From Rhododendron vialii (Eukaryota; Streptophyta; Magnoliopsida; Ericales; Ericaceae), in assembly GCF_030253575.1 (NCBI RefSeq), contig NC_080558.1, forward strand, positions 196,001 through 260,000: a DNA stretch of 64,000 nucleotides, read 5' to 3'. The position numbers and the translations under genes were made by a program. Numbering within the stretch: the first letter of the stretch is position 1; each line of letters begins with the position of its first letter. Shown in pieces: positions 36,623 through 45,980 of the stretch. Below the pieces are notes generated by a model. That model did not search any database and was not told the origin of the DNA. It saw nothing but the letters and a program-made list of their open reading frames with translations.

Positions 36623-36730
36623 CAAACGGCTAGTTTCCAACGGCTAGTTTCAAACGGCTAGTTTCCAACGGCTAGTTTCCAACGGCTAGTTCCAACGGCT
36701 AGTTTCCAACGGCTAGTTTCCAACGGCTAG
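36623..36730. repeat. eight-copy 13/14-bp minisatellite in the LTR promoter
   Basis: Units of the type AACGGCTAGTTTCC, eight times, ending just upstream of the TATA box. The 3' LTR has the same eight units in the same order (43841-43948). The position in U3 suggests an enhancer-like array. Confidence 0.9.
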
Positions 36731-36745
36731 GAAGCATATGGATGG

Positions 36746-36755
36746 CTATATAAGG
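36746..36755 (+). promoter_or_regulatory. LTR TATA box
   Basis: CTATATAAGG directly after the AACGGCTAG array; the likely core promoter of the element. The same site in the 3' LTR is at 43964-43973 and points toward the right flank, about 2 kb from the Agenet gene. Confidence 0.7.
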
Positions 36756-37346
36756 CATCAAGAACTCATTAATGAGTACATACACAAGCTACAACATTCC
36801 ATATTATTGCAAGAGCAAATTCTCAAAAGATCAAAGCCAAAAATTCTCATTGTTCTTCCACTTTCATATTATTCTTGAGAGAAAATTTGTACAAGTCGTG
36901 AGCGATAATTTTCATACCTTCTTCACATACTTGTATTTCCTAAGTGAGTGTTTGAGTCAAACACTTGAAAGCTTAGAAGACCAAATTCGGGTTGGAATTT
37001 GGGTGTTATTGTTTTTGAGAAGTTTTCGGAGAAAATTCTTGCGGTTGTGCTAGCTCCTCGGGAAAGCTAGAGGCATTCGGTTCTTGTAAGCACCCGCAAG
37101 ACTTACAAGTTGTAATCTTTTAAAGATTAGTCTAACCTTCAAGTAATTGCTTGAGGAGAAGTGGAGTAGGGCCGGACCGTGGACAAATCCGGACCGAACC
37201 ACTATAAACGGGTTCTATCTCTCTATCTCTCTATTTTGATTGCATACTTATTGTTTGCATATATTGTTAGAGATAAATTTTTATTGGTAATTATTACTAG
37301 CAATCCTATTCACCCCCCCTCTAGGTTGCATAATTTGGGTAACAAT

Positions 37347-37360
37347 TGGTATCAGAGCCT
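37347..37360 (+). other. primer-binding site (initiator tRNA-Met)
   Basis: TGGTATCAGAGCCT begins two bases after the 5' LTR and matches the 3' end of plant initiator tRNA-Met, the usual copia primer. Confidence 0.9.
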
Positions 37361-37402
37361 CGGCTCTTGTTTGTAGATTTAACCATCTAAGAGTTAAGAT
37401 CC

Positions 37403-39049
37403 ATGGCAACCACTAGTAATGTTTCTTGTATCGAAGGTCAATTGTCCAATAGACCTCCCTTGTTCACCGGAGAAAATTACTCTCATTGGAAAAATAGAAT
37501 GATGATCTTTATTCAATCCACGGATTATGATCTATGGAAAATTATCAAAAATGGTCCCATTATTCCTACTAAGAAAGTTGGAGAAGAGACTATGCCTAAA
37601 CCAGATTATGAGTGGAGTCATTTGGAAAAGGCTTCAATAGAAAAGAACTATAGAGCTATGAACCTTCTTTTTTGTGCTATTACTCCCAATGAATATGATT
37701 GTGTTTCCGCATGTGAATCGGCTAAAGAAATATGGGATAAGTTAGAAATGTCACATGAAGGAGATAGTCAAGTTAAGGAGTCCAAAATTGATATTCTTGT
37801 GCATAGCTATGAGCTCTTCAAAATGAAACCGGATGAATCTATATCTCAAATGTTTGCTAGATTTGCTAGTATTACTAACGGTTTAAAAGCTCTTGGAAAG
37901 ATTTACAGTCAATCCGAAATGACAAGGAAGGTGCTCCGTTCCATGCCAACCAATTGGGACACTACCACCTCCATCATCCTACAATCCAAAGATTTCTCAA
38001 CATACACGATGGACAAGCTCATGGGATCTCTCATGACGGAGGAAATGCATCACAACCTCAAGGGTGAAAAAGAGAAGAAAGTTAAGGATCTTGCCTTCAA
38101 AAGTACAACAAGCAAATCAAAAAGCAAGGAGGATTCAAGCAACGAAAGTGAGGATGATGAAATGGCGCTCATCACAAAAACGTTCAAGAAACTCCTCAAA
38201 AATAGAGCATCTCACAAAGGCAGAGGATTTTCAAGAAAAGATGGAGGCAAAGAAGAAAATAGTAAAAAGGATCCAATCATTTGCTATGAGTGCAAGAAGC
38301 CCGGCCACATCAAAAGTGAATGTCCATATGCAAAAAAATATTCAAAGAAGGACAAAAAGAGAGCTATGATGGCCGCATGGGACAATAGTGACGATAGTAG
38401 CTCCGATGAGGACGATGAGCAACAAGAGGTCGCTAACTTGTGTTTCATGGCCATCGAAGAAAACGAGGTAGATCTCGACTCATCCTATTCCTTTGATGAA
38501 TTATTTATTGCCTATAAAGAGTTGAAAGTAGAATTTGAAAAGGTTGTTTCTAAAAACAAATTTCTTAAAAAGGTTGCTAAAGATCTTTCACTAGAAATAG
38601 ATGATTTAATTGAAGAGAAAGATATTTTGGAGGAAGAAAATGAAAGTTTAAGAACCTCTTTGGAAAAAGAAAAAGAGTATTTGAAGGATACTTCCAAAAA
38701 CGAATCTTTAGAAAAACAAATTGATGATTTAACTAATTCTCTTTCAAAACTCACTAATGGAAAAGAAAGTTTAGACATTCTTCTTGGAAAACAAATAGTT
38801 TCTTTTCACAAGGCCGGAATTGGTTATAATCCCACTCAACACAAAAATCTTTTTGAAAAAGATGTTCCTCCTTCTAGCCATTCTAAATTGACATGTCATT
38901 ATTGTGGTAAAATTGGTCATATTTCTCCTACATGTCCTATGAAAGGATACTCATCTTCTAATGCAAAAAAGGTCTGGGTTCCTAAGAACCGTATCAATGC
39001 TAACCTTCAAGGACCCAAGATGATTTGGGTACCAAAAGTCAAGAATTGA
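37403..39049 (+). CDS. copia gag polyprotein
   Basis: 548 residues. The N-terminus has the plant copia gag pattern (FTGENYSHWKNRMMIFIQ, then a UBN2-like region to about residue 220). A lysine-rich stretch leads to a CCHC zinc knuckle, C294-x2-C-x4-H-x4-C307. After an acidic Ser/Asp/Glu segment comes a predicted coiled coil (about 365-460) and a second knuckle, C498-x2-C-x4-H-x4-C511. It forms the virus-like particle and packages RNA. It ends with TGA at 39047-39049 before the protease, which is in another frame. Two CCHC knuckles in one gag, separated by nearly 200 residues, is less usual than one. Confidence 0.9.
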   Translation: MATTSNVSCIEGQLSNRPPLFTGENYSHWKNRMMIFIQSTDYDLWKIIKNGPIIPTKKVGEETMPKPDYEWSHLEKASIEKNYRAMNLLFCAITPNEYDCVSACESAKEIWDKLEMSHEGDSQVKESKIDILVHSYELFKMKPDESISQMFARFASITNGLKALGKIYSQSEMTRKVLRSMPTNWDTTTSIILQSKDFSTYTMDKLMGSLMTEEMHHNLKGEKEKKVKDLAFKSTTSKSKSKEDSSNESEDDEMALITKTFKKLLKNRASHKGRGFSRKDGGKEENSKKDPIICYECKKPGHIKSECPYAKKYSKKDKKRAMMAAWDNSDDSSSDEDDEQQEVANLCFMAIEENEVDLDSSYSFDELFIAYKELKVEFEKVVSKNKFLKKVAKDLSLEIDDLIEEKDILEEENESLRTSLEKEKEYLKDTSKNESLEKQIDDLTNSLSKLTNGKESLDILLGKQIVSFHKAGIGYNPTQHKNLFEKDVPPSSHSKLTCHYCGKIGHISPTCPMKGYSSSNAKKVWVPKNRINANLQGPKMIWVPKVKN

Positions 39050-39062
39050 TGTGCTATTGTAG

Positions 39063-42000
39063 GTATGCTTCAAAAGTTCTCTCAAGGAAGGAAGTTGGTA
39101 CCTTGATAGTGGATGTTCAAGACACATGACCGGTGACAAGAGGGCTTTCAATTCTCTTTCGCCTAAAGATGGTGGACATGTCACATTTGGAGACAACAAC
39201 AAAGGCAAAATCATAGGAATCGGTGATATAGGTAATTCTCCTATTATTGAAGATGTTTTACTTGTTAGTGGTTTAAAACACAATCTTCTTAGCATAAGTC
39301 AATTATGTGATAGAGGAAATCGTGTTATCTTTGAAAAATCCAAATGTATCATTGAAAATGTCAAAAGCAACAAGACACTCTTCGTTGGACAAAGACTTGA
39401 AAATGTATATGTTTTTAATCTCAATGATTTAAGTAATTGTGATATAAAATGTTTTTCCGCTTTGAGTGAAAATAGTTGGCTTTGGCATAGGCGCCTAGGA
39501 CATGCAAGTATGGATGCTATTTCAAAACTCTCTAGAAAAAATTTGGTAAAAGGTCTTCCTAAAATCAAATTTGAAAAAGATAGACTTTGTGGTCCTTGCC
39601 AACAAGGAAAACAAACCAAGGTTTCTTTTAAGTCCAAAAATGTTGTTTCAACTACTAGACCTTTGCAATTACTTCATATGGATTTGTTTGGACCAACTCG
39701 CTCTCCAAGTCTTTGTGGAAACTATTATTGTCTTGTTGTTGTTGATGATTTCTCTAGATATACATGGGTGATGTTCCTAGCTCATAAGAATGAGGCTTAT
39801 CCTAATTTCACTAAACTTTGTAGAAGAGTTCAAAATGAAAAAGGATTTGTTATTTCTAACATTCGTACGGATCATGGAAAAGAACTTGACAATTCTTTAT
39901 ATGAAAAGTTTTGTGATGAACATGGTATTGGTCATAACTTTTCTGTACCTCGTACTCCTCAACAAAATGGAGTAGTTGAGAGAAAGAATCGTACTTTGGA
40001 AGAAATGGCCCGCACTATGCTTTGTGAAAACTCTTTGCCAAAATATTTTTGGGCGGAAGCCGTTAATACCTCATGCTATATTTTGAATCGAGTTTTAATT
40101 AGGCCTATCCTCAAGAAAACTCCTTATGAGCTTTGGAATGGTAGAATACCCAACATTAATTACTTTCATGCCTTCGGTTGTAAATGTTATGTATTAAACA
40201 ATGGAAAAGATGACTTGGGTAAATTTGATTCAAAATCGGATGAAGGCATCTTTATCGGTTACTCTCTTACTAGCAAAGCATATAGAATTTATAATAAGCG
40301 CACTAATCTTGTTGAAGAATCTATTCACGTTTCCTTTGATGAATCTAATCCTTGTGCTACTAAGGATGTTGTTGATAATGATGACTTAGAGATTACACAT
40401 AAGATTCATGACTTGACAATTCAAGAAAAAGTTGATGGTGATACTCAAGTAGAAAGCTCTCAAATCAAAGAAGATGAAGTTATTAATCAACCTCAAGATG
40501 CCATGGGAGACAACCAAGATCTTTCCAAGGATTGGATATTCGTGCAAAACCATCCAAAGGACTTGATTCTTGGAGAAGTTTCGAAAGGGGTAACCACTCG
40601 CTCGTCTCATAGAAATTTTTGTGAAAATCAAGCTTTTGTTTCTCAAATTGAGCCTAAAAACTTTCCGGAAGCTCAAGATGATGAAAATTGGATTTTGGCC
40701 ATGCAAGATGAGTTAAATCAATTTGAAAGGAATAAAGTTTGGGCATTAGTACCCAAGCCTCTTGATCACACTATTATAGGTACTAAATGGGTTTTTCGTA
40801 ACAAGCTAGATGAATCCGGAAATATTGTTAGGAATAAAGCTAGACTTGTTGCTCAAGGTTATAATCAAGAAGAAGGTATTGATTTTGAAGAAACTTTTGC
40901 ACCGGTAGCTAGATTAGAGGCTATTCGCATATTGCTTGCCTTTGCATCTTTCAAAAATTTCAAGCTTTATCAAATGGATGTGAAAAGTGCATTTTTGAAT
41001 GGGTTCATAAATGAGGAAGTTTATGTCAAACAACCTCCCGGCTTTGAAGATCATGTATACCCCGATCATGTTTTTAAACTCTCAAAAGCTCTATATGGTT
41101 TGAAGCAAGCACCACGTGCATGGTATGATAGACTTAGTTCATTCTTGCTTGACAATGGCTTCACTCGTGGAAAAATTGATACTACTCTTTTCATTAAAGC
41201 CAAAGGTAAAGATATGCTCATTATTCAAATATATGTTGATGATATTGTCTTTGGTGCCACTAATGATAATATGTGCAAAGAGTTTGCTAAGTGTATACAA
41301 GGTGAGTTTGAAATGAGTATGATGGGGGAGCTTAACTTCTTCCTCGGACTTCAAATCAAGCAAACTAATGAGGGGATCATAATCAACCAAGCCAAGTATG
41401 CGAAAGAACTTATTAAGAAGTTTGGCATGGAAGGATCAAAGCCAATGAGCACACCAATGAGCATATCAACTAAGCTAGACAAAGATGAGAATGGTAAGGC
41501 CGTCAATGAAAAGATGTATCGAGGTATGATCGGCTCATTACTTTATCTCACGGCAAGTAGACCGGATATAATGTTTAGTGTCTGCATGTGTGCTAGATTC
41601 CAATCATGTCCTAAAGAATCGCATTTAAAAGCTATTAAACATATTTTTAAATATGTTGCCGGTTCTCATGACTTAGGATTGTTTTATCCACGTGGAGTTG
41701 CATTTGATTTAATTGGTATCAAAGTTGATCGTAAAAGTACAAGTGGGACTTGCCAATTTCTAGGGCACTCTCTAGTGTCTTGGCATAGCAAGAAACAAAA
41801 TTCCGTAGCTCTATCTACCGCCGAGGCGGAATATGTAGCGGCCGGAAGTTGTTGTGCCCAAATATTGTGGATCAAACAACAAATGGAGGATTTCAATTTG
41901 CAATATGATCATATTCCTATTAAATGTGATAATACTAGTGCAATTAGCTTAACCAAGAATCCGATTCAACATTCTCGAACAAAACATATTGAGATTAGAC

Positions 42001-42152
42001 ATCATTTTATAAGAGATCATGTTCAAAAAGGGGATATTGAACTTAACTTTATTAGTACCGACAAGCAATTGGCGGACATTTTCACAAAACCCCTTGGTGA
42101 AGAACAATTTTGTTTCATTCGACGAGAACTCGGCATGTCTAATCATTTATGA
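39063..42152 (+). CDS. copia pol: protease, integrase, reverse transcriptase, RNase H
   Basis: The frame is open from after a TAG at 39060-39062. The protease site [10 protein letters not shown] lies at 39105-39134, so the first internal ATG (39126) falls inside the protease and is not a natural start. Numbering from that ATG: gag-pre-integrase WLWHRRLGH (118 onward), integrase triad D186, D249, E285 (36 apart, a D,D-35-E pattern), reverse transcriptase with [12 protein letters not shown] and YVDD at 703-706, and RNase H with AEAEYVAA and the [13 protein letters not shown] and LADIFTKPL motifs. Around residue 860 the sequence runs from FDLIG straight to KVDRKSTSG. The short block that normally carries the first RNase H Asp is absent, an in-frame gap of roughly nine codons. 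Expression would need a frameshift or is lost. Confidence 0.88.
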   Translation, partial: VCFKSSLKEGSWYLDSGCSRHMTGDKRAFNSLSPKDGGHVTFGDNNKGKIIGIGDIGNSPIIEDVLLVSGLKHNLLSISQLCDRGNRVIFEKSKCIIENVKSNKTLFVGQRLENVYVFNLNDLSNCDIKCFSALSENSWLWHRRLGHASMDAISKLSRKNLVKGLPKIKFEKDRLCGPCQQGKQTKVSFKSKNVVSTTRPLQLLHMDLFGPTRSPSLCGNYYCLVVVDDFSRYTWVMFLAHKNEAYPNFTKLCRRVQNEKGFVISNIRTDHGKELDNSLYEKFCDEHGIGHNFSVPRTPQQNGVVERKNRTLEEMARTMLCENSLPKYFWAEAVNTSCYILNRVLIRPILKKTPYELWNGRIPNINYFHAFGCKCYVLNNGKDDLGKFDSKSDEGIFIGYSLTSKAYRIYNKRTNLVEESIHVSFDESNPCATKDVVDNDDLEITHKIHDLTIQEKVDGDTQVESSQIKEDEVINQPQDAMGDNQDLSKDWIFVQNHPKDLILGEVSKGVTTRSSHRNFCENQAFVSQIEPKNFPEAQDDENWILAMQDELNQFERNKVWALVPKPLDHTIIGTKWVFRNKLDESGNIVRNKARLVAQGYNQEEGIDFEETFAPVARLEAIRILLAFASFKNFKLYQMDVKSAFLNGFINEEVYVKQPPGFEDHVYPDHVFKLSKALYGLKQAPRAWYDRLSSFLLDNGFTRGKIDTTLFIKAKGKDMLIIQIYVDDIVFGATNDNMCKEFAKCIQGEFEMSMMGELNFFLGLQIKQTNEGIIINQAKYAKELIKKFGMEGSKPMSTPMSISTKLDKDENGKAVNEKMYRGMIGSLLYLTASRPDIMFSVCMCARFQSCPKESHLKAIKHIFKYVAGSHDLGLFYPRGVAFDLIGIKVDRKSTSGTCQFLGHSLVSWHSKKQNSVALSTAEAEYVAAGSCCAQILWIKQQMEDFNLQYDHIPIKCDNTSAISLTKNPIQHSRTKHIEIRHHFIRDHVQKGDIELNFISTDKQLADIFTKPLGEEQFCFIRRELGMSNHL

Positions 42153-42790
42153 AAAAGTTTTGTGTTCTTGATGTCAAAAGTTTTTTTTTGGATTCAATGT
42201 TGAGTTGATTGAATTCGTAAATATCATACTTGATGAAGAGTACAAATGATCTTGATAAAGAAATCACCCTCCAAACATTTTATCATATGTTTCATTTTCC
42301 TGTGTTTGGTATGCAGAAAATCAGTTTTATGGTCTTTAATGCTACTCCTCTTAAACGTTTTCTGGACTTAACCTGCATTTGTCAGTCGGATGTCCAAGCG
42401 GATGTCCAACCGGACGACCGTGAGGTTGAGACTTATTCAAGCTTTTGCGTTGCTAACTCTGATTTATTAAGTCTGTTACACTTAGTTTGTATGAACTTCA
42501 TGGCTTAGTGCTTAAATTGTCTCTTATATACTTCGCCGATATGAATTTCTTGTCTCTAAGCTTGCAGGGATAATCATTCTCGATAATACCCCTCGCATTC
42601 TTTAAAAAACTCTCTTTTAGGGGGAGCATGTATTAAGGGGACACAACAATAAACACCCGAACACAATTTTCTTCCCCTATTCTTATCTCTTTCGGCGCCG
42701 CATCTCTACCGCATCCCCTATCCTATCTCTATCTCTTCATCTATCTCTCTTTCGGCGCAGCATTTCAAACAATTCGGCAATCTCATACTC

Positions 42791-42799
42791 TATAAATTC
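42791..42799 (+). promoter_or_regulatory. TATA-like box upstream of the two-TM ORF
   Basis: CTATAAATT lies about 98 bases before the ATG at 42889, followed by a CT-rich leader with many ATCTCT units. This looks like an independent core promoter inside the retrotransposon. Inference from sequence alone. Confidence 0.4.
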
Positions 42800-42888
42800 A
42801 ACAACACAATCTCTATCTCTTCATCTATCTATCTCTCCTTCTCTCTCGGCCTAAATCTCTCCAAATCTCTATCCTTCCAAATCGAGCA

Positions 42889-43161
42889 ATGGCAAACTTA
42901 CCGCAAGGGTTATCATTTGAGTTTTACGAAAGAGATGCCGAACGAGCAGAGTTCAGGTTGTTTATCCAAACCATTTGGATGCAACTCTTTATCTTCATTC
43001 TGCTGTGTGCGTTACTTACAATAAGAATACCACCATGGTTCGGGTGGAATGTAAATGTGGATACTCTGTGGTATTGGATTGGCATTGTAGCTGCCGCTGT
43101 AGCAGCCATTATTCGAGAATACGAAAATCAAAGACGCCAAGCTCTCAATGAACGAAGATAG
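42889..43161 (+). CDS. small protein with two membrane segments, inside the copia element
   Basis: 90 residues, not recognised. The N-terminal 28 residues are polar and acidic (FYERDAERAEF). A first hydrophobic segment spans about 29-46 (QLFIFILLCALLTI), then a short loop with PPWFGWNVNVD, then a second segment at about 58-76 (WYWIGIVAAAVAAI). The C-terminus is charged and basic (REYENQRRQALNERR). ATG context is good (CAATGGC), and a TATA-like box and leader lie upstream. It has no zinc finger, coiled coil or signal-cleavage motif. It could be an envelope-like accessory gene, as described for some SIRE-type copia elements, though it is far shorter than those, or a captured host gene. The 15-bp direct repeats around the segment favour later acquisition. 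Confidence 0.55.
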   Translation: MANLPQGLSFEFYERDAERAEFRLFIQTIWMQLFIFILLCALLTIRIPPWFGWNVNVDTLWYWIGIVAAAVAAIIREYENQRRQALNERR

Positions 43162-43495
43162 AGTGCTACACGGCAAGAGCGGCATGGTGCTGGAACCATG
43201 GCCCTATTGTTTTTCTCTTTTTAGTTTTTTTTTTTGATGATGTCACAGGGGGAGAAAAAGCCAAGTTTTTATTGATCTATCTTGCCATTTTTAATATTTT
43301 TAACCGTTGTAGGCTAATTTAAAAAAAAAAAAAAAATTTGCTCGCTATGATCTGTTGATTTAAAAAAATTGCTTGCTATGATCTGTTGATTATTGCTATT
43401 ACTCGTTGATCATAGATAACTGCTTTGGTGCATGTATTAAGGGGGGGATTGGCATAACTCCTACTTGAATAAAAACTATCATTTTGTGTCATCAT

Positions 43496-43510
43496 CAAAA
43501 AGGGGGAGAT
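43496..43510 (+). other. polypurine tract
   Basis: AAAAAGGGGGAGAT immediately before the 3' LTR; the plus-strand priming site. Confidence 0.85.
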
Positions 43511-44562
43511 TGTTGAAAAATGTATGCATTATAATTTGTGAAAATTTATATGCATCTCTATTAATTATTTTGATGATTAATTCAATGATATTTTTATTCG
43601 GCAAATACAAAATTATCGAAAAGTCGATTCCCGAATTAAATATTTTCGTGACCTTGAAATATAGCATAAAGTCTCTTGGATTCATGATTTATATTTACAA
43701 AGACTTTATTGAGCTCAATACATGCTTTAACGGTTTATTTAGATGAAATTGTGAGCCACAGGTTGACGAACCGGCTGACAAGCCGGCTGTCTGAACAGAA
43801 AGCTGTGACAACCGGACGACCACCCGGATGACCACTCTATCAAACGGCTAGTTTCCAACGGCTAGTTTCAAACGGCTAGTTTCCAACGGCTAGTTTCCAA
43901 CGGCTAGTTCCAACGGCTAGTTTCCAACGGCTAGTTTCCAACGGCTAGGAAGCATATGGATGGCTATATAAGGCATCAAGAACTCATTAATGAGTACATA
44001 CACAAGCTACAACATTCCATATTATTGCAAGAGCAAATTCTCAAAAGATCAAAGCCAAAAATTCTCATTGTTCTTCCACTTTCATATTATTCTTGAGAGA
44101 AAATTTGTACAAGTCGTGAGCGATAATTTTCATACCTTCTTCACATACTTGTATTTCCTAAGTGAGTGTTTGAGTCAAACACTTGAAAGCTTAGAAGACC
44201 AAATTCGGGTTGGAATTTGGGTGTTATTGTTTTTGAGAAGTTTTCGGAGAAAATTCTTGCGGTTGTGCTAGCTCCTCGGGAAAGCTAGAGGCATTCGGTT
44301 CTTGTAAGCACCCGCAAGACTTACAAGTTGTAATCTTTTAAAGATTAGTCTAACCTTCAAGTAATTGCTTGAGGAGAAGTGGAGTAGGGCCGGACCGTGG
44401 ACAAATCCGGACCGAACCACTATAAACGGGTTCTATCTCTCTATCTCTCTATTTTGATTGCATACTTATTGTTTGCATATATTGTTAGAGATAAATTTTT
44501 ATTGGTAATTATTACTAGCAATCCTATTCACCCCCCCTCTAGGTTGCATAATTTGGGTAACA
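43511..44562 (+). repeat. 3' LTR of the copia element
   Basis: TGTTGAAAAATG ... GGGTAACA, 1,052 bp, the same as the 5' LTR at every position I compared. Confidence 0.95.
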
Positions 44563-44567
44563 GATTA
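44563..44567. repeat. 5-bp target-site duplication (right), GATTA
   Basis: Same as 36288-36292. Confidence 0.9.
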
Positions 44568-44597
44568 TTTATATACGGTTATCAGAAGTTAGTTAAT

Positions 44598-44936
44598 GAA
44601 GCCGCTGCGCGGACCAATTCAATAAAGTAAAACATATAACGTTATATGTGAGTTTCTATGCTGTGAAACTCCAAAAAAATAGAACATATAACATTATATG
44701 AAAGCTGCTGACTTGTGTACCTTCCAACAAAAAAAGAACATATATTGTTACTCGAAGCAAGTCATTGAAGCCGCTGCGCGGACCAATTCAATAAAGTAAA
44801 AATATAATGTTATATGGGAGTTTTTGTGCAGCAAAACTCCAAAAAAATTATAGAACATATACCATTTTATGTTAATATATGTACGTTCAGATGTAAAACG
44901 TGGAATGTTATATGTTCTTGTATTATAATAAAAAAA
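44598..44936. repeat. 169-bp imperfect tandem duplication in the right arm
   Basis: GAAGCCGCTGCGCGGACCAA occurs at 44598 and 44767, each followed by AATAAAGTAAAA, a TATAA(C/T)GTTATATG motif and an AAACTCC-AAAAAAAT block. The reverse complement of the first part is in the left arm at about 35960-35990. Confidence 0.75.
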
Positions 44937-45179
44937 GATTTCAAAAACTCATATAACGTTAAATGCGAGCCGATGAATGAGTACATAACGTAAAATGTAA
45001 GTATCACACGTTAAATGAGAACTGATAAACGAGTATATAACGTTATATATGTACAATTACGTTATATACAATGTATCAGAAAATGAGAATCTTCTGTCGC
45101 TTTATTTCAACGTAACTGCTGGGATTTCAAACGTAGAACGGATAATGGGCTAAAAATGTGGGATTTGAATGGAAAGGGT

Positions 45180-45184
<5 letters not shown>

Positions 45185-45218
<34 letters not shown>
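45185..45218. repeat. (TC)17 microsatellite
   Basis: Seventeen TC units inside the right arm of the inverted-repeat transposon, about 760 bases upstream of the Agenet gene start. Confidence 0.9.
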
Positions 45219-45221
<3 letters not shown>

Positions 45222-45980
45222 TGGACTCTGTTTCCTTTTTGGATATGGGAACAACGTGAATATGAGAGATTTTATAGGAGTGGGATATGAGAGATTTTTT
45301 AGGAGTGAGATATATCAGATTAACAGTTTTTAAAGGTAAGGGTATTTTGGTCCTGAACTAATTCCTTTTTTAATTGAATTGGACTTAAGGCCTCACCAAA
45401 ACCTAATTAGTGGACTAGAGGGGTTATGAAATTTAGAAGTGGATTTAATGGGTTACAAATATGCTATAGTGGACTTCCCAACAATTTTTTATAAAAACAA
45501 AAAGAGGTTTGAATTATCCTACACGTTAGACAAGGAGAAAAAGGCTGATCAGTTTTGCTACGTGGCACCCTTCATATGCTTGGCGATTGTTATTGTTTCG
45601 TAATCAATAATTTTAGTAACACATCCAAATTCACATCTAAATATGGTCACACTTATATATATGTGGTGGATACCATATACGAGTACATATTAGAATATGT
45701 AGTGTGTGTGGAACTCATCACCACTTATATAAATGGTGAGTGTGTGTTTGGATGTGAGTTTGGATGTGGTAGTAGGCTACTAGCACCATTGTTTCGTACT
45801 GAGTAATTAATAAAGCGCATAAAACGGGGAGATTTTCAGTAGTAACTTTCGCTGATTCTGACGCCACGCAACCGTGCTCCCGCCAACCCCTCAACATCAT
45901 CATCAATCTTCCCTCTCTCTCTCCCGCTTCTTACAACCACGCTTCTCTGTCTCTAGAAATTAGGGTTCCCGACGGACACG

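Larger units (their letters stand above)
36293..37344 (+). repeat. 5' LTR of the copia element
   Basis: Starts TGTTGAAAAATG and ends GGGTAACA (TG...CA). It holds eight AACGGCTAG-centred 13- or 14-bp units (36623-36730), then a TATA box CTATATAAGG at 36746-36755. The short ORFs in it are repeated in the 3' LTR and are not genes. Confidence 0.95.
42153..43495 (+). other. 3' region of the copia element
   Basis: 1.3 kb between pol and the polypurine tract. It holds GCATGTATTAAGGGG direct repeats at 42626-42640 and 43430-43444 that bound a segment with a TATA-like box, a CT-rich leader and the ORF at 42889-43161. An ORF at 42230-42508 has no motif. An imperfect repeat of GCTATGATCTGTTGATT lies near 43346-43392. 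Confidence 0.6.
36293..44562 (+). mobile_element. full-length Ty1/copia retrotransposon, very recent insertion
   Basis: An 8,270-bp element in the order 5' LTR, tRNA-Met primer site, gag, protease-integrase-reverse transcriptase-RNase H (copia order), 3' region with an extra ORF, polypurine tract, 3' LTR. It is flanked by GATTA. The two 1,052-bp LTRs align without a gap (constant offset 7,218) and I found no mismatch, so the insertion is young. Two features argue against autonomous activity: gag and pol are in different frames with stops between them, and the RNase H domain lacks its first catalytic block. The element lies inside an older inverted-repeat transposon. The length, 1-kb LTRs and long 3' region are compatible with a SIRE/Tork-like lineage, but the lineage is not settled. 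Confidence 0.95.
34892..45482. mobile_element. inverted-repeat DNA transposon interrupted by a copia element
   Basis: The left end (34892 onward: CTACTATACCACTTTCC, then CCATTTCTAAATTC, then AGTCCACTAA) is matched by the reverse complement of the right end (45482 backward: CCACTATAGCATATTTG, CCACTTCTAAATTTC, AGTCCACTAA) over about 180 bases at roughly 70-75 percent. An inner block, TTTATTGAATTGGTCCGCGC (35963-35982), is also present inverted on the right side (44604-44625 and 44773-44794). AATTTTT lies just outside each end (34885-34891 and 45483-45489), a candidate 7-bp or longer duplication. Removing the copia element and one TSD leaves about 2.3 kb. There is no transposase. Superfamily uncertain; Mutator-like or foldback. 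Confidence 0.6.

Noticed and set aside
36623-36730. CRISPR-like regular short repeats (eight AACGGCTAG units)
   Set aside because: Units are 13-14 bp with no unique spacers, duplicated exactly in the other LTR of a plant retrotransposon; this is a promoter minisatellite.
36772-37053. 93-residue ORF (repeated at 43990-44271)
   Set aside because: It lies inside the LTR and recurs identically in the second LTR; no domain and no coding context.
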